This document shows positions 19,075-31,720 of a DNA stretch of 64,000 bases, piece by piece; the stretch's first letter is position 1; each line of letters opens with the position of its first letter. The position numbers were made by a program, and so were the translations under genes. The DNA comes from an uncultured SAR86 cluster bacterium (GTDB taxonomy: Bacteria; Pseudomonadota; Gammaproteobacteria; Magnimaribacterales; Magnimaribacteraceae), in the NCBI GenBank assembly GCA_902630715.1, contig CACOVO010000001.1, forward strand, positions 1 through 64,000, in the 5' to 3' direction. Below the pieces are notes generated by a model. That model saw only the letters and a list, made by a program, of their open reading frames with translations. It was not told the DNA's origin and searched no databases.

Positions 19075-19611
19075 TTAGTTTCTAAGTTGATTTTGGAGCA
19101 GGTCTAGTTTTCTTTTAACAGACATGTCTATGACCTGGTCATCGTAAGAAATTTTTAAGCCTCCAATGAGGCTTTTGTCTATATTGAAGTCGATTATGAC
19201 TTCAGAATTAAGTTTTTTTTCTAGTGCCTCGGTAATTTTTGTAAGCTGAGTATCTTCGAGCTCAAATGAAGACCAAACAGAGACGTTCTTTTTGTTCATG
19301 CTTTCATAAGCCAAGTTCATAAAAGCAGAAATGATTTCCGGTAAGCCTTGAAGCCTATTATTAGTGCCACAAACATTTAAAAAAGAAGATACTTTTTCTA
19401 GAACTTCGCCATTAAACAATTCTACAAACTTTTTTGTCTTTTCTGAGTTTGAAATTTGAGGTGAAGTAAGTAGATTAATTATTTTTTCGTTCTCAAAAGC
19501 AGAAGAAATCTTCTCCAAGCTTTCTATCCAACCATCGATCTGATTATCCGCTTCGGCGACAGCAAATGCTGCTTCGGCATATGGTCTCGCAATGCTAGAA
19601 AAGTCACTCAT
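19075..19611 (-). CDS. atpH: ATP synthase delta subunit
   Basis: [14 protein letters not shown]; operon position. Confidence 0.95.
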   Translation of the reverse strand: MSDFSSIARPYAEAAFAVAEADNQIDGWIESLEKISSAFENEKIINLLTSPQISNSEKTKKFVELFNGEVLEKVSSFLNVCGTNNRLQGLPEIISAFMNLAYESMNKKNVSVWSSFELEDTQLTKITEALEKKLNSEVIIDFNIDKSLIGGLKISYDDQVIDMSVKRKLDLLQNQLRN

Positions 19612-20078
19612 AACTCATTAATCAAATCGTCCACAATTTGCTTATTAGCTTTTTCATCGATCTCTTTGTTAAGGATCTTCCCAGCACCTGCAAGGACTAG
19701 AGCGGCAACGTCGTCCCTAAGGACATCTTTTGCCTTATTGGCACTTTGTTGAATGTCCGACTCAGCAGATTCTTTTATTTTCTTTGCTTCGTCGCCTGCC
19801 TGTGTCTTAGCCTCATCCACGATTTGGTCAGCTCTTATACCGGCTTGATTAATCAAGGTAGAAGCTTCTGATTTAGCTCCCTCGACTATCTTAAGCGACT
19901 CTTCTTTTGCCTCTTCAAGTTGACGCTTAGATTGACTAGCCGCCTCTAAACCATCTGCAATTTCTATTCTTCTGGCCTCCAGAATATCTGCCATGCTAGG
20001 CCATATGTATCTGTAAGTTATAAATACAAATATGCAAAAAGCGATGAGCTCTGCAAAAAAAGTAGCGTTTATATTCAT
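19608..20078 (-). CDS. atpF: ATP synthase b subunit
   Basis: MNINATFFAELIAFCIFVFITYRYIWPSM. Confidence 0.96.
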   Translation of the reverse strand: MNINATFFAELIAFCIFVFITYRYIWPSMADILEARRIEIADGLEAASQSKRQLEEAKEESLKIVEGAKSEASTLINQAGIRADQIVDEAKTQAGDEAKKIKESAESDIQQSANKAKDVLRDDVAALVLAGAGKILNKEIDEKANKQIVDDLINEL

Positions 20079-20081
20079 TTT

Positions 20082-20303
20082 TTACGTGAACAAAAATAAT
20101 AGCCCTACAGCTAACGAAATAATTGGCAAAGCATCAGTTAACCCAAGGGCAATCAAAACTTGCGTGAAAAGCTGGCCTTGAAGTTCAGGCTGCCTTGCAA
20201 CGGCTTCGATATACTTTGAAGTCAGCGTTCCAATACCAACTCCGCCTCCTAAGGCGCCTAAGCCTGTTAACAGTGCGCCTGCTACCAACCTTAATTCTTC
20301 CAT
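20082..20303 (-). CDS. atpE: ATP synthase c subunit
   Basis: GLGALGGGVGIGTLTSKYIEAVARQPE; operon position. Confidence 0.96.
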   Translation of the reverse strand: MEELRLVAGALLTGLGALGGGVGIGTLTSKYIEAVARQPELQGQLFTQVLIALGLTDALPIISLAVGLLFLFT

Positions 20304-20323
20304 ATCAGTCTCCTTAATTATTG

Positions 20324-21253
<930 letters not shown>

Positions 21254-21278
21254 CTAATCTAATTTTTTGATAAAATTT

Positions 21279-22283
21279 TTAAATGGACGAGATCCAAGAA
21301 TCCAATACTTTGTTCAACTCATCAGGTTTTTCTTGTGACATCCAATGTCCAGAGTCAATTTGCTTCTCGGTCAGATTGGTACAATTTTCCCTCATAAACT
21401 CTGGCCATGAGGTAGTCAAAGTATCACAAACATAATCATAAGTTGCGTGTATGAACAAAGATGGCATTTTCAGCTTCTTGTCGGCCTTCGTTCGATCAAA
21501 CTCTTCGTTCTCGTCTCCGTTTACATACCAAGCATTGGGCCCGAAGAATGTGTTCTTTTTGAGGTATTTCGCATATACATGGGCCTCTTCTTCCGAAATA
21601 AGATCATTGTCGATTGGTACCATGGAAACGTCTGGCATGCCTCCCATTACCTCAAACCATCCATTATTTTTTCGAATAGAGGCATTAAAGGAAGGCAGCC
21701 CTGCGCCAGCAGGATCTCCTTTTCGAAAACATAAACGAACAAAGCTGTCTGGGTTTTCATCCATTTCTTGCTGGGCTTTTTCGAAATTTTCGTAATAGAA
21801 AAACATATAATCCCATTGAGCGGCCGGGTAGTCCTCTTCTGGATAGGTGTCTCTATTTACGGTGTCCAGCATAGTTTTTGGGTGTGCGCCAAAGCCATAC
21901 GGAACACAAAGACTAGCAACAGCTGTTGTTAAATTAGGATGATGAAGCGCCATGTTCCAAGCGACAGGTGATCCCCAGTCATGGCCTATCCATATTGCCT
22001 TTTCCTGTTTCAAAGATTTGAGCAATTCGACCATGTCTTCAACAATCTGTTCTTGGCAGTATGCGTTCTTATCGTTATGAATAGTCGAGCGCCCGTATCC
22101 TCTCATATCCGGAGCAATAGCCCTGTAACCTTTATTTCCAAAATATTCCAATTGATGTCTCCAGCTTAAGGATAATTCTGGCCATCCATGTGTCATTATT
22201 ATCAATTCTCCGTCTTGCGGGCCGCAAGCAAGATAAAATGTTTTGTGCCTAGCTGTCTCTATATAGTGTTCTGTAATATCCAT
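21279..22283 (-). CDS. alpha/beta hydrolase, epoxide-hydrolase-like
   Basis: MTHGWPELSLSWRHQLEYFGNKGYRAIAPDMRGYGRS ... WIGHDWGSPVAWNMALHHP. Confidence 0.88.
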   Translation of the reverse strand: MDITEHYIETARHKTFYLACGPQDGELIIMTHGWPELSLSWRHQLEYFGNKGYRAIAPDMRGYGRSTIHNDKNAYCQEQIVEDMVELLKSLKQEKAIWIGHDWGSPVAWNMALHHPNLTTAVASLCVPYGFGAHPKTMLDTVNRDTYPEEDYPAAQWDYMFFYYENFEKAQQEMDENPDSFVRLCFRKGDPAGAGLPSFNASIRKNNGWFEVMGGMPDVSMVPIDNDLISEEEAHVYAKYLKKNTFFGPNAWYVNGDENEEFDRTKADKKLKMPSLFIHATYDYVCDTLTTSWPEFMRENCTNLTEKQIDSGHWMSQEKPDELNKVLDSWISSI

Positions 22284-22301
22284 GTTAACTTCTTACTTGT
22301 C

Positions 22302-23162
22302 TTATCTAATTTTTTCTATAACTCCTTGTAATGCCTCGAGACTCTTAAAGCTAACAATCAACTTTCCCTTGCCTTGTTTGTTGTGTTTAATTTCTACAGC
22401 AGAGCCCAGGACGTCGGATAGTTCTTTCTCAAGTAAGGCTGTATTAGGGTCTTTTTTTGTTTGTGCGTCATTGCCTCTTTTTGTTTTGGTGGTCAAACTA
22501 CCAACCATTGCCTCGCACTGCCTCACGGATAATGATTCTGAGACTACTCTTTTCGCACAATTAATTTGGTCACTTTCGTTCAAGGTGAGAAGGGCTCTTG
22601 CGTGTCCCATTTCAATTTTTCCATCTTGTAGCAATTCTTGAACTTCTGCAGACAAATTCAACAATCTAAGGAGGTTCGTTATCGTAGATCTAGATTTACC
22701 TACAGACGTCCCTAACTCTTCTTGCGAAAGATTAAATTCTTTTTGAAGCCTCAAAAGTCCTTTCGCCTGATCTAGTGAGTTAAGATCCTCTCGTTGAAGG
22801 TTCTCGATGAGTGCAATTTTTGCAGCTTCGTCATTGTTTAAATCTCGAATAATCGCTGGGACAGTATTTACTCCAGCTATTTGTGCTGCTCTCCATCGGC
22901 GCTCACCAGCGACAATCTCGAATCTTCCTGAAGCCAGTCTTCGAACAATTAGGGGTTGAAGGACTCCTTGATTTTTAATGCTTTGAGAGAGTTCTTCTAA
23001 GGTTGTCTTGTGTAATTTGGATCTGGGTTGATATTGGCCGGGGGTAAGTTCCTCTATTGATATTTGAGAAACCGCAAGGCCATCTGATTTAGGTCGATTA
23101 CCTAAAAGAGAATCCAAACCTGTGCCTAAACTAGATTTGTCTTTGCTCATGATTGTTATCAA
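22302..23162 (-). CDS. parB: chromosome partitioning protein ParB
   Basis: [11 protein letters not shown]...[16 protein letters not shown]...HTH. Confidence 0.96.
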   Translation of the reverse strand: MITIMSKDKSSLGTGLDSLLGNRPKSDGLAVSQISIEELTPGQYQPRSKLHKTTLEELSQSIKNQGVLQPLIVRRLASGRFEIVAGERRWRAAQIAGVNTVPAIIRDLNNDEAAKIALIENLQREDLNSLDQAKGLLRLQKEFNLSQEELGTSVGKSRSTITNLLRLLNLSAEVQELLQDGKIEMGHARALLTLNESDQINCAKRVVSESLSVRQCEAMVGSLTTKTKRGNDAQTKKDPNTALLEKELSDVLGSAVEIKHNKQGKGKLIVSFKSLEALQGVIEKIR

Positions 23163-23925
23163 TATACTGATCTTCCATTCTGCCTATTAATTCGCCTGCC
23201 AATGCAAGATAAGCCAATGAACCTTTGGCTTTTGGTTCATAGGAAAGGGCTGATTTTCCAAAACTAGGGGCTTCGGCCAATTTTACGTTCCGCGGTATGA
23301 CTGTTGAATAAAGCTCTGAAGAAAAGTGTTTTTGTAACTCACCTGTCACCTGCTGACCTAGCTTATTTCTCGGATCAAACATTGTCCTAACCACTGCTTT
23401 AAGTTTGAGGTTGTGTCCAGTACTGTTATTGAGTTGGCTAACTGTCTCAAGCAACCCTGCTAATCCTTCTAGAGCAAAGTATTCACACTGCATTGGCACA
23501 AGCAAGTCCTCGGCCGCCCTTAAACCATTTAGGGTTAAGAGATTAAGCGACGGGGGGCAATCAATAATGATGTAGTTGTAATTTTGTTTTACTTCGGACA
23601 AATAATTAAAAAGGGCACGCTCTTGATGACCCCCGCCCCTTAAGAAAGACTCGGCGGAAATCAGCTCTGGCCCAGAAGGCATCAAGTCATAGCCAAGCTC
23701 AGTGGTGAATATTATATCGCCCCCTATTCCCATCAGAGCAGCAGCTGAACCTTTTGTCTGATCACACTTATTAATGCCCGATCCGGTTGTAGCATTTGCT
23801 TGAGGATCCAGGTCGACCAGTAAAACCGATCTTTTCATGGCACATAATGAAGCGGCTAGATTTACTGCGGTTGTGGTCTTTCCAACACCGCCCTTTTGGT
23901 TTGCTATTACTAAAGTGTTAACCAT
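23131..23925 (-). CDS. parA: chromosome partitioning ATPase ParA
   Basis: [21 protein letters not shown]. Confidence 0.97.
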   Translation of the reverse strand: MVNTLVIANQKGGVGKTTTAVNLAASLCAMKRSVLLVDLDPQANATTGSGINKCDQTKGSAAALMGIGGDIIFTTELGYDLMPSGPELISAESFLRGGGHQERALFNYLSEVKQNYNYIIIDCPPSLNLLTLNGLRAAEDLLVPMQCEYFALEGLAGLLETVSQLNNSTGHNLKLKAVVRTMFDPRNKLGQQVTGELQKHFSSELYSTVIPRNVKLAEAPSFGKSALSYEPKAKGSLAYLALAGELIGRMEDQYIDNNHEQRQI

Positions 23926-23928
23926 TTC

Positions 23929-24498
23929 TCACTCTGCACATATTGTAACCAAGATACGCGTCTTGTCTTTCGCTTTCGAGGGATATTTTTCAACTTTTTT
24001 TACAATGTATCCGTTGGGTATATTTTCTTGACTGAATTGATTTTCAGTCTTCATCAATTTTAAGAATGTGCCTTTATTTCGTAAAAGGTGGGCAACTAGG
24101 TTCAATATAAATTCTGTTGTCCCTACTGCTCTTACGACTATATCGAAAGTTTCTGGTAACAAATTAATATCTAGACTTTCTATCCTGGTATTTAAGACAT
24201 GGGTATTCTCCAAATTAAGCTTTGTAGCAGCGTTCAATAAAAAAGCAGATTTTTTTGTATTGCTCTCCACTAAATAGAAATTTTTCTTTGGATACATAAT
24301 GGCAAGTGGAATACCTGGTAGCCCGCCTCCGCTACCAAGGTCGATAATGTTTTTTCCAAGATAGGTGCCTATTGATAAAGAATCTTCTATGTGCTCAGAA
24401 ATATTTTCTACTTGGCTCTTGGAAACAAGGTTATGAGTTTTATTCCACGATGAAAGGTGTGACTGATAATCTGAGAGTTGTTTTTCCTTCTTATCCAA
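23929..24498 (-). CDS. rsmG: 16S rRNA (guanine527-N7)-methyltransferase
   Basis: IIDLGSGGGLPGIPLAI; located between mnmG and parA. Confidence 0.95.
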   Translation of the reverse strand: MDKKEKQLSDYQSHLSSWNKTHNLVSKSQVENISEHIEDSLSIGTYLGKNIIDLGSGGGLPGIPLAIMYPKKNFYLVESNTKKSAFLLNAATKLNLENTHVLNTRIESLDINLLPETFDIVVRAVGTTEFILNLVAHLLRNKGTFLKLMKTENQFSQENIPNGYIVKKVEKYPSKAKDKTRILVTICAE

Positions 24499-26353
24499 CG
24501 GGGTGTCTTTCTCTCTTAAGATGGACCATTAGAAGTGATATGGCAGCTGGTGTAACTCCAGGTAGTCTCGATGCTCTGGCTAAACTTTCAGGTCGAGCCT
24601 CGGCTAGTTTTTGTTTTACTTCGTTAGAGAGTCCTACAACTTGTTCGTAGTCAATGTGTTTAGGTATGGGCGTGTTTTCATTCCTCTGTAATCTCTCTAT
24701 ATCAATCTGCTGTCTCTTTATATAACCAGCATACTTCACTGAGGCTTCTATTTCGTCTATTACGTTGTTTGCAAGAGACTCGGTTCCTTGTGGAAGGTGG
24801 GCATGCAGAACTTTGGGTCTTTTAAGAATCTCATAAAGGCTGGTACTGTCATTAATTTTTTCGCCCGAAAGCTTTTCAACCTGTATTGCAGAACTAGAAC
24901 CCGGCTTTAGCTTTTGTGATTGAAGTCGGCTATTTTCCCTTTTTACTGCATCTGTTTTTTGAATAAAGTTCTCCCATAGTAAGTCAGAGACTATCCCGAG
25001 GTCTCTTCCTTTTTCGGTTAGGCGCATGTCTGCATTATCTTCCCTCAATATTAATCTGTACTCTGCTCTGCTGGTAAACATTCTATAGGGTTCTTTTGTC
25101 CCTAGACTTACCAAGTCGTCTATTAACACTCCTATATAAGCTTCGTCTCTTTTAAGTTCGAAGACTCCTTCTTTTTTAATCTTAAGAGAGGCGTTTATTC
25201 CAGCCACAATTCCTTGTGCGGCTGCTTCTTCATATCCTGTAGTGCCATTAATTTGGCCAGCAAAATATAAACCACTTATTGCCTTTGTTTCCAAAGAATG
25301 TTTTAAGCCTGTTGGGTCAAAAAAGTCATATTCTATGGCGTAGCCCGCCCTTACTATGTCTGCATTTTCAAACCCTTTAATAGATCTAACAAGAGCAGTT
25401 TGGGCTTTGATAGGAAGACTAGTCGATATTCCATTTGGATAAATGAGTTCAGAGTTGAGACCTTCTGGCTCTGCAAATATTTGATGAGAGTCTCTCTCTG
25501 AGAATCTCATTACTTTGTCTTCTATCGAAGGACAGTATCTAGGGCCAATGCCTTCTATTACTCCAGAATACATAGGTGATTCGTCAAGATGTTCAAGGAT
25601 TATTTCATGCGTTTTCTTGTTAGTTCGAGTCATGTAACAATCTAATTGTTTAGGTCTGTCTTCAGGATTCGACACGTAAGAAAGTAGCGGTGTAGGAAAA
25701 TCTCCGGGCTGAGGAGTCAAGGCTTTCCAGTCGATAGAGTGTTTATTAATTCTTGGTGGTGTGCCGGTTTTAAGTCTACCCACTTTTAAGTCCAGAGATC
25801 TTAGAGTTTTAGCTAATTTATCACTCGAGGGATCGCCTACGCGACCTCCGGAAGATTTCTCCAATCCTGTATGCATAACACCCATCAGGAATGTTCCGGT
25901 AGTTAAAATAACTGCTTTGGCGAAATACTCCTCTCCGGAAGCAGTTGAAACTGATTTTATTGAGGATTCCTGTATTTTGAAGTCATCAACAGAGCCTTCT
26001 ATAACTGATAGGTTAGTTTCTGAAAGAATAAACTCTTGTATTGCTTTTTTATAGAGGTCTCTGTCAGTTTGGACTCTGGTTGCCCTGACTGCCTGCCCTT
26101 TGGTTGAATTGAGAACACGATAATGTATGCCAGATTTATCAGCAGCTCTTGCCATAAGCCCACCTAGCGCATCAACTTCTTTTGCGAGGTGGCTCTTACC
26201 TATTCCACCTATGGCGGGGTTACACGACATTTCACCAATTTTTTTGATGTCGTGAGTGATTAATAGAACCTTTACGCCAGACCTAGAGCAGACGGATGCA
26301 GCTTCAACACCTGCATGTCCACCACCTATAACTATTACATCGAAGTTATTCAC
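24491..26353 (-). CDS. mnmG: tRNA uridine-5-carboxymethylaminomethyl modification enzyme (GTG start)
   Basis: FDVIVIGGGHAGVEAASVCSRSG...MSCNPAIGGIGKSHL. Confidence 0.98.
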   Translation of the reverse strand: MNNFDVIVIGGGHAGVEAASVCSRSGVKVLLITHDIKKIGEMSCNPAIGGIGKSHLAKEVDALGGLMARAADKSGIHYRVLNSTKGQAVRATRVQTDRDLYKKAIQEFILSETNLSVIEGSVDDFKIQESSIKSVSTASGEEYFAKAVILTTGTFLMGVMHTGLEKSSGGRVGDPSSDKLAKTLRSLDLKVGRLKTGTPPRINKHSIDWKALTPQPGDFPTPLLSYVSNPEDRPKQLDCYMTRTNKKTHEIILEHLDESPMYSGVIEGIGPRYCPSIEDKVMRFSERDSHQIFAEPEGLNSELIYPNGISTSLPIKAQTALVRSIKGFENADIVRAGYAIEYDFFDPTGLKHSLETKAISGLYFAGQINGTTGYEEAAAQGIVAGINASLKIKKEGVFELKRDEAYIGVLIDDLVSLGTKEPYRMFTSRAEYRLILREDNADMRLTEKGRDLGIVSDLLWENFIQKTDAVKRENSRLQSQKLKPGSSSAIQVEKLSGEKINDSTSLYEILKRPKVLHAHLPQGTESLANNVIDEIEASVKYAGYIKRQQIDIERLQRNENTPIPKHIDYEQVVGLSNEVKQKLAEARPESLARASRLPGVTPAAISLLMVHLKRERHPVG

Positions 26354-26551
26354 AATTAAATAAAAAAATTAGCTTTATACGTCTTATATGCATTTTATAT
26401 TATTTTATTATTATTAAGGTTTAGTTTTCTGTTGGTAACAGCACGGAGGCCTTTATCTATATGTAAATGGCTATTATTAGAGGCTGTTGAAATGAAGTTA
26501 ATATAATTAGTAGTGATTTGTATGACTTGTTAACAAAATAAATTATTCACA
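26346..26551. promoter_or_regulatory. AT-rich mnmG-mnmE intergenic region bounded by two DnaA-box-like TTATTCACA sequences (26346-26354, 26543-26551)
   Basis: Both 9-mers match the relaxed DnaA consensus TTATNCACA; long A/T tracts between them. Confidence 0.4.
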
Positions 26552-26584
26552 AACTTCTATAGTATATGAACATTTTTTTTACAC

Positions 26585-27898
26585 TTATTTACCAATACAA
26601 AATTCAGAAAAAATCTCTCCCAATAAATCGTCAGCACTCATAGGCCTTAGTATTTCTCCTAGAGCATGATGGGCTGATCGCAAATTTTCAGCAACTAGTT
26701 CTAGAGAGCTTCCCTCTTTGATAGATACTATTGACTCCTCAATCAATCGTAAAGCATCCTTCAAATTAACTATATGCCTTTGCCTAGACATGTATAAAGT
26801 TTCATTCGCTTCATCTACCTCTAAGACTTTAATAATTGTTTCTAATAAAACTTCATATCCTTCTCCTGTTACAGAGGAGAAATATAGATTATCTTTTTCA
26901 GTCGCACGAGAATCTCGTAAGAGATCAGATTTATTCAGCACAGTTAAATGCTCCTTTAAACTAAGATCAAACTCTTGCTGGTTCGTAACGTCTTGAACCA
27001 ACAAGGTTAGATTAGCCTTTCTTATTATATCTTTAGACCTGTCTATTCCCTCCTGCTCAATTTTGTTTTCAGGACTTTTTCTTATTCCTGCTGTGTCTAC
27101 AAACTCCACAACTAGTCCATCTAAATTAATAGAAGTCCTGACCAGATCTCTAGTGGTCCCAGGAATTTCAGAAGTAATAGCCACGCTCTCTCGAGCCAAA
27201 AAATTCAGTAGAGAAGATTTACCCGCATTAGGAGGACCTGCTATCGCCACGGTGTAACTTTCTCTAAGTTTAGCTCCTGATTCTGCCCCAGAAAGGATGC
27301 GTTCTATACGCTCCATGCATTCTTGAAGATCTGTATGAACAGAGTCAAGAGCAATGTTTTCAAGATCGTCTTCAGGAAAATCAATGTTTGCTTCAATGAA
27401 GATTCGTGTTTTTAGAACGGCATCTATAAGTAAGTTTATTTCTTTAGAAAATTCTCCTGTTAATGAAGAATTTGCAGCGATGATGGCACTTTTGCTTTGA
27501 GCACTAATCAGATCCGCGACGGACTCTGCTTGTGCCAAATCAATTTTGTTGTTAAGAAAAGCGGTTTTAGTAAACTCGCCGGGCTCTGCAATAACAGCAC
27601 CAAGTTTCAAAGTTTCATCTATTACGAGATTCACAATAGCAGGGTTACCGTGACAATGAAATTCCACCAAGTCCTCCCCTGTATATGAGTTCGGAGATTG
27701 AAAAAAAACCACCATACCAACATCTAATATTGATCCTTCTAAAGATTTTATGGTGCATTTTTTAAGCCTGGACACTTCCTTTAAAGGTCCACACATGGAT
27801 TCAGAAATTTTCTTAGCATTACGACCCGAGATTCTAATGACTGAAATACCTGCTCTACCCACAGCGGTAGCAGGCGCAACTATAGTTCTATCTTCCAA
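26585..27898 (-). CDS. mnmE: tRNA modification GTPase
   Basis: AGPPNAGKSSLLNFLARE; C-terminal FCIGK. Confidence 0.98.
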   Translation of the reverse strand: MEDRTIVAPATAVGRAGISVIRISGRNAKKISESMCGPLKEVSRLKKCTIKSLEGSILDVGMVVFFQSPNSYTGEDLVEFHCHGNPAIVNLVIDETLKLGAVIAEPGEFTKTAFLNNKIDLAQAESVADLISAQSKSAIIAANSSLTGEFSKEINLLIDAVLKTRIFIEANIDFPEDDLENIALDSVHTDLQECMERIERILSGAESGAKLRESYTVAIAGPPNAGKSSLLNFLARESVAITSEIPGTTRDLVRTSINLDGLVVEFVDTAGIRKSPENKIEQEGIDRSKDIIRKANLTLLVQDVTNQQEFDLSLKEHLTVLNKSDLLRDSRATEKDNLYFSSVTGEGYEVLLETIIKVLEVDEANETLYMSRQRHIVNLKDALRLIEESIVSIKEGSSLELVAENLRSAHHALGEILRPMSADDLLGEIFSEFCIGK

Positions 27899-29510
27899 CG
27901 TTTGAAGCTGCGGCCTTTCTTGTGTACCACCACTGTTGAAATATTTGAATAACCATATTTACAAGCCAATAGAGAACAAGCCCAGAGGGAAACCAGGCGA
28001 ATATTACTGCAAAGATTAACGGAAATAACTTCATCATTTGAGCCTGCATAGGGTCAGCATTAGGAGGCGTAGGTGTTAATTTTTGAGATAAATACATTCC
28101 CGCACCATTTAGTAAGGGTAGAACATAATATGGATCCATTGCAGACAGATCATCGATCCAAAGAAAAAAAGGAGAATGCCTTAGCTCAACTGTTTCAAGC
28201 AATACCCAGTAGAAGGCTAAAAAGAAAGGCATTTGTGCTAACATAGGCAAACAACCGCCAAGCGGATTGACCCCTTCTTTTTTATATATTTCCATTAGCT
28301 CCTGGCTCATTGCTTGTCTATTATCTCCGTGTTTTTCCTGAAGTTGTTGCATTTTAGGTGCAAGTTCGCGCATTTTACCCATAGAGACATATGCTTTAGC
28401 AGATAGAGGCCAAGTTGCTATTTTTAGGATTACAGTAAGAAAAATAATCGCCAAGCCCCAGTTTTGGAATATTCCGTAGCCAATGTCTAACAACCAGTAC
28501 ATAGGCTTACCAAGCCACCACAAAAAACCATAATCCACAGTTAGATCAAGATTTTCTTCTATATTTGCAAGCTGTTTAGGTAGTTTTGGTCCCACATAAA
28601 AAACATTACTAGATATTACTTTGGCTCCATATGACAGGATTGAATCTTTTGAAGTATAGCCAACAGAATATTTTCCACGGCTTTCGTTGTATCTAGCCTG
28701 ATATAAATGCTCAGCGCTTTGATCAGGAATCCAAGCAGTAAGAAAATAGTGTTGAATAAATGCAACCCACCCACCAAAAGTTTTATTTTGGTAAGGCGCG
28801 TCCTTGATGTCATCAAAATCATATTTTTCATATGTGTCTTTAGCTGATGAAAATACGGGCCCGAGATATGTATACATTAATCCAGATTCTTTCACTGGAG
28901 AACCGTCTCTTTCAATCAGTACATATGGTGTGACAGTTATATTGTCATTTATTGTAGAGGTTATTTCGTCAAATATTTTTATCCCGTAACCCACAACATC
29001 CATTTCGATTTTTTTCTTGAACGAAATACCATTTGTCTCACCTTCTAGTGTGTAAATATTCTTACCATCGACACCCAGGCTTTCTGAAATTTTCGAAAAG
29101 TTCGGTTTTAAATATCCTTGCGATCTTGTATAAAATCCACTGTTAGCAGAATAAGAATTATTTTGATCTAAGATTACAAACGGATCCTTGCCCCCTTTTT
29201 CTAAAGATATATTTTTAAGAAATGAAATTGCAAATTTTCCTGTAGACTTTTCAACATATATAGACAAATCATCATTCTCAATTTCGAATACCTCAAGCGG
29301 TTGGGAAGATGATTCTATTTGTATTGCATTTTGCTCAGACAAGGGTGCAAGAGTTTCTGTAAGTAAGTCTTCACTATCATTAATATCTAAGCTTTCATTG
29401 ATATAATTTGTAGAGATCTCATAATTATCAACTTGATTTGGCCATTGTAATAGCAGGTAATAGAAGGTAATTCCTATTGCAATTATAAGTGACGTTTTAA
29501 TTACATCCAT
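27888..29510 (-). CDS. yidC: membrane protein insertase
   Basis: [29 protein letters not shown]...[20 protein letters not shown]. Confidence 0.97.
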   Translation of the reverse strand: MDVIKTSLIIAIGITFYYLLLQWPNQVDNYEISTNYINESLDINDSEDLLTETLAPLSEQNAIQIESSSQPLEVFEIENDDLSIYVEKSTGKFAISFLKNISLEKGGKDPFVILDQNNSYSANSGFYTRSQGYLKPNFSKISESLGVDGKNIYTLEGETNGISFKKKIEMDVVGYGIKIFDEITSTINDNITVTPYVLIERDGSPVKESGLMYTYLGPVFSSAKDTYEKYDFDDIKDAPYQNKTFGGWVAFIQHYFLTAWIPDQSAEHLYQARYNESRGKYSVGYTSKDSILSYGAKVISSNVFYVGPKLPKQLANIEENLDLTVDYGFLWWLGKPMYWLLDIGYGIFQNWGLAIIFLTVILKIATWPLSAKAYVSMGKMRELAPKMQQLQEKHGDNRQAMSQELMEIYKKEGVNPLGGCLPMLAQMPFFLAFYWVLLETVELRHSPFFLWIDDLSAMDPYYVLPLLNGAGMYLSQKLTPTPPNADPMQAQMMKLFPLIFAVIFAWFPSGLVLYWLVNMVIQIFQQWWYTRKAAASNVGR

Positions 29511-29733
29511 TTTGATTTTCCTTTGGCACTTCGTCTATCCCACTTCCTCCCCAGGGGTTGCATCTCATAATTCTTTTTCCAGAATAATAAAGTCCTCGAA
29601 GCAAACCATGTTCAGTTAATGCCTCAATAGTATATTGTGAACACGTAGGGTGGAATCTGCAGTTTTGTCCAAGCAAAGGGCTAAGAAATCTCTGGTAAGT
29701 TTTAATAATTTTAATTAGAGCCCTGCTTATCAT
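29497..29733 (-). CDS. yidD: membrane protein insertion efficiency factor
   Basis: [27 protein letters not shown]. Confidence 0.97.
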   Translation of the reverse strand: MISRALIKIIKTYQRFLSPLLGQNCRFHPTCSQYTIEALTEHGLLRGLYYSGKRIMRCNPWGGSGIDEVPKENQNGCN

Positions 29734-30064
29734 CCTCAGCTTTTATTTTGTTCCAAATTTTTTCGAGATCTTTTTTGAGTTCACTTTCTTTTCCTATTAA
29801 ATCTCTTTTTACCAACACAACATAATCATTAATGGGTAATTCTAAAACCTTTGCAAGAAAACTTCCCTTTATTTTTCTTTTGATCTTATTTCTGTTAACC
29901 GCAAGCTTAATATCCTTTTTTCTTATAGACACACCTATTCTTGCAACATCAAAAGAATTACTCTTGCATAATACAAGAATGTTATTTGATGAGAATTTGA
30001 TATCTGGTGATTCAAAGATGGCTTGGAACCCATCCTTGGAGGGTATAGATCGTTTAGAGGTCAT
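29711..30064 (-). CDS. rnpA: ribonuclease P protein component
   Basis: [27 protein letters not shown]; located between rpmH and yidD. Confidence 0.94.
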   Translation of the reverse strand: MTSKRSIPSKDGFQAIFESPDIKFSSNNILVLCKSNSFDVARIGVSIRKKDIKLAVNRNKIKRKIKGSFLAKVLELPINDYVVLVKRDLIGKESELKKDLEKIWNKIKAEDDKQGSN

Positions 30065-30065
30065 T

Positions 30066-30200
30066 CTAGACCGTTAAGGACAACCTCCCCTTTTTCCTTC
30101 TATTGCTCAGAACTTTCTTTCCACCTGGGGTAGAATTTCTTGCTCTAAACCCGTGTGTCCTGGCTCTTTTAATCTTACTTGGTTGATATGTTCTTTTCAT
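30066..30200 (-). CDS. rpmH: ribosomal protein L34
   Basis: [44 protein letters not shown]; the track ORF is N-terminally over-extended. Confidence 0.98.
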   Translation of the reverse strand: MKRTYQPSKIKRARTHGFRARNSTPGGKKVLSNRRKKGRLSLTV

Positions 30201-30284
30201 ATTTCTAACTGAATAAAGGGATGCGCATAATAGAGTTTTTATAGAATTAAAACAAGAAAAAAAACGAAACAATATATTAACAAG

Positions 30285-30322
30285 TTATCCACAAGAAATA
30301 TTTGTGGTTATACTGTGGATAA
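30285..30322. promoter_or_regulatory. dnaA upstream region with two consensus DnaA boxes
   Basis: TTATCCACA at 30285-30293 (+) and TGTGGATAA at 30314-30322 (inverted), flanked by AT-rich DNA. Confidence 0.75.
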
Positions 30323-30351
30323 CCAACTTATTTTATATATAATCACTGAAG

Positions 30352-31713
30352 ATGAAAGAGTTGCACTTTTGGGGAGAATGTAAAAAAACACTCGAGAGAG
30401 ATTTACCCGTAGAGGAGTATTCTACTTGGATTGCTCCTTTAACACTAGAGCAAAATAATGGCTCAAACCCTCTCTCTTATAGCGTTTTAGCGCCTAATAA
30501 ATTTATATCAGATTGGGTCGAAGATAATTACGGATCTACTATAAAAGAAAGGTTATCTGCAATAACTAGTAATAGAGATTTAAATTTAAATTTCGATATT
30601 TTTGTTGATTATCACGAAAGCAAAAATGAGCAGGAAGCTGACAACAACGAAGAGGAATCTAAATTCAGCAAAATTCAACCAGGCAGTGTTCAGAAGAGCA
30701 ATTTAATCGAAAATTTCACTTTTGATTCTTTTGTGGAAGGCAAATCAAATCATATAGCCCTTGCGGCCTCTAGACAGATAGGAGATGGTTTAAAAAACTC
30801 TTACAATCCTCTTTTCATTTATGGCGGTGTAGGTTTGGGGAAGACTCACCTTATGCATGCTGTAGGTAATGAGATACTTCAAAAGGATCCATCCAAAAAG
30901 GTTGCTTACGTACATTCGGAGAAATTCGTGAGTGATATGGTAAAATCACTGCAGTTAGGCGCAATAAACGAATTTAAACAATACTATAGGTCTTTAGATG
31001 CTTTGTTGATAGATGACATACAGTTTTTTGCGAAAAAAGAGCAATCACAAGAGGAGCTTTTTCATACCTTTAACTCTCTTTTGGAAAAAGGAAGTCAAAT
31101 GATTTTAACTTGTGACAGATATCCAAAAGAAATTGATGGTTTAGAAGATAGACTAAAGTCTAGGCTTGGATGGGGTTTGCCAGTTGTAATTGAGCCACCT
31201 GAACTTGAAACCAGAGTTGCGATATTACTCAGTAAAGCAGAATCAATGCAACATGAACTTAACGAAGAGTCAGCATTTTTCATAGCTCAGAAAGTAAGGT
31301 CGAATGTAAGAGAGCTAGAAGGGGCATTAAAAAGGGTAATTGCCAACTCGAACTTTACTGGCAGGCCAATATCAGTTGACTTAATTAAAGATTCGCTAAA
31401 AGATTTGTTAGCAATCCAAGCCAGGCAGGTGAGTGTTGAAAATATACAGAAAATAACGGCAGAATATTACAATATTAAAATGAGTGACATTCTCTCCAAA
31501 AGGAGAAGCAGATCTGTCGCTAGACCTAGGCAGATGGCAATGTTTTTGGCCAAAGAGTTAACTAATTATAGTTTACCCGAAATAGGAGAGTCTTTTGGTG
31601 GTAGGGATCACACCACAGTGATTCACGCCTGTAAGAAAATAAATGAACTGAGGGCTTTCAACCTCGACATTGAGGAGGATTATAGAAAGCTTCTTAGGGT
31701 TTTGACTATATAA
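30352..31713 (+). CDS. dnaA: chromosomal replication initiator
   Basis: [21 protein letters not shown]...[15 protein letters not shown]. Confidence 0.99.
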   Translation: MKELHFWGECKKTLERDLPVEEYSTWIAPLTLEQNNGSNPLSYSVLAPNKFISDWVEDNYGSTIKERLSAITSNRDLNLNFDIFVDYHESKNEQEADNNEEESKFSKIQPGSVQKSNLIENFTFDSFVEGKSNHIALAASRQIGDGLKNSYNPLFIYGGVGLGKTHLMHAVGNEILQKDPSKKVAYVHSEKFVSDMVKSLQLGAINEFKQYYRSLDALLIDDIQFFAKKEQSQEELFHTFNSLLEKGSQMILTCDRYPKEIDGLEDRLKSRLGWGLPVVIEPPELETRVAILLSKAESMQHELNEESAFFIAQKVRSNVRELEGALKRVIANSNFTGRPISVDLIKDSLKDLLAIQARQVSVENIQKITAEYYNIKMSDILSKRRSRSVARPRQMAMFLAKELTNYSLPEIGESFGGRDHTTVIHACKKINELRAFNLDIEEDYRKLLRVLTI

Positions 31714-31720
31714 TGTATTA

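Noticed and set aside
26354-26584. Integration at the mnmE (trmE) 3' end, the SGI1-type site
   Set aside because: mnmE ends normally in FCIGK; the ~230-bp spacer contains no cargo, integrase or repeated mnmE tail.
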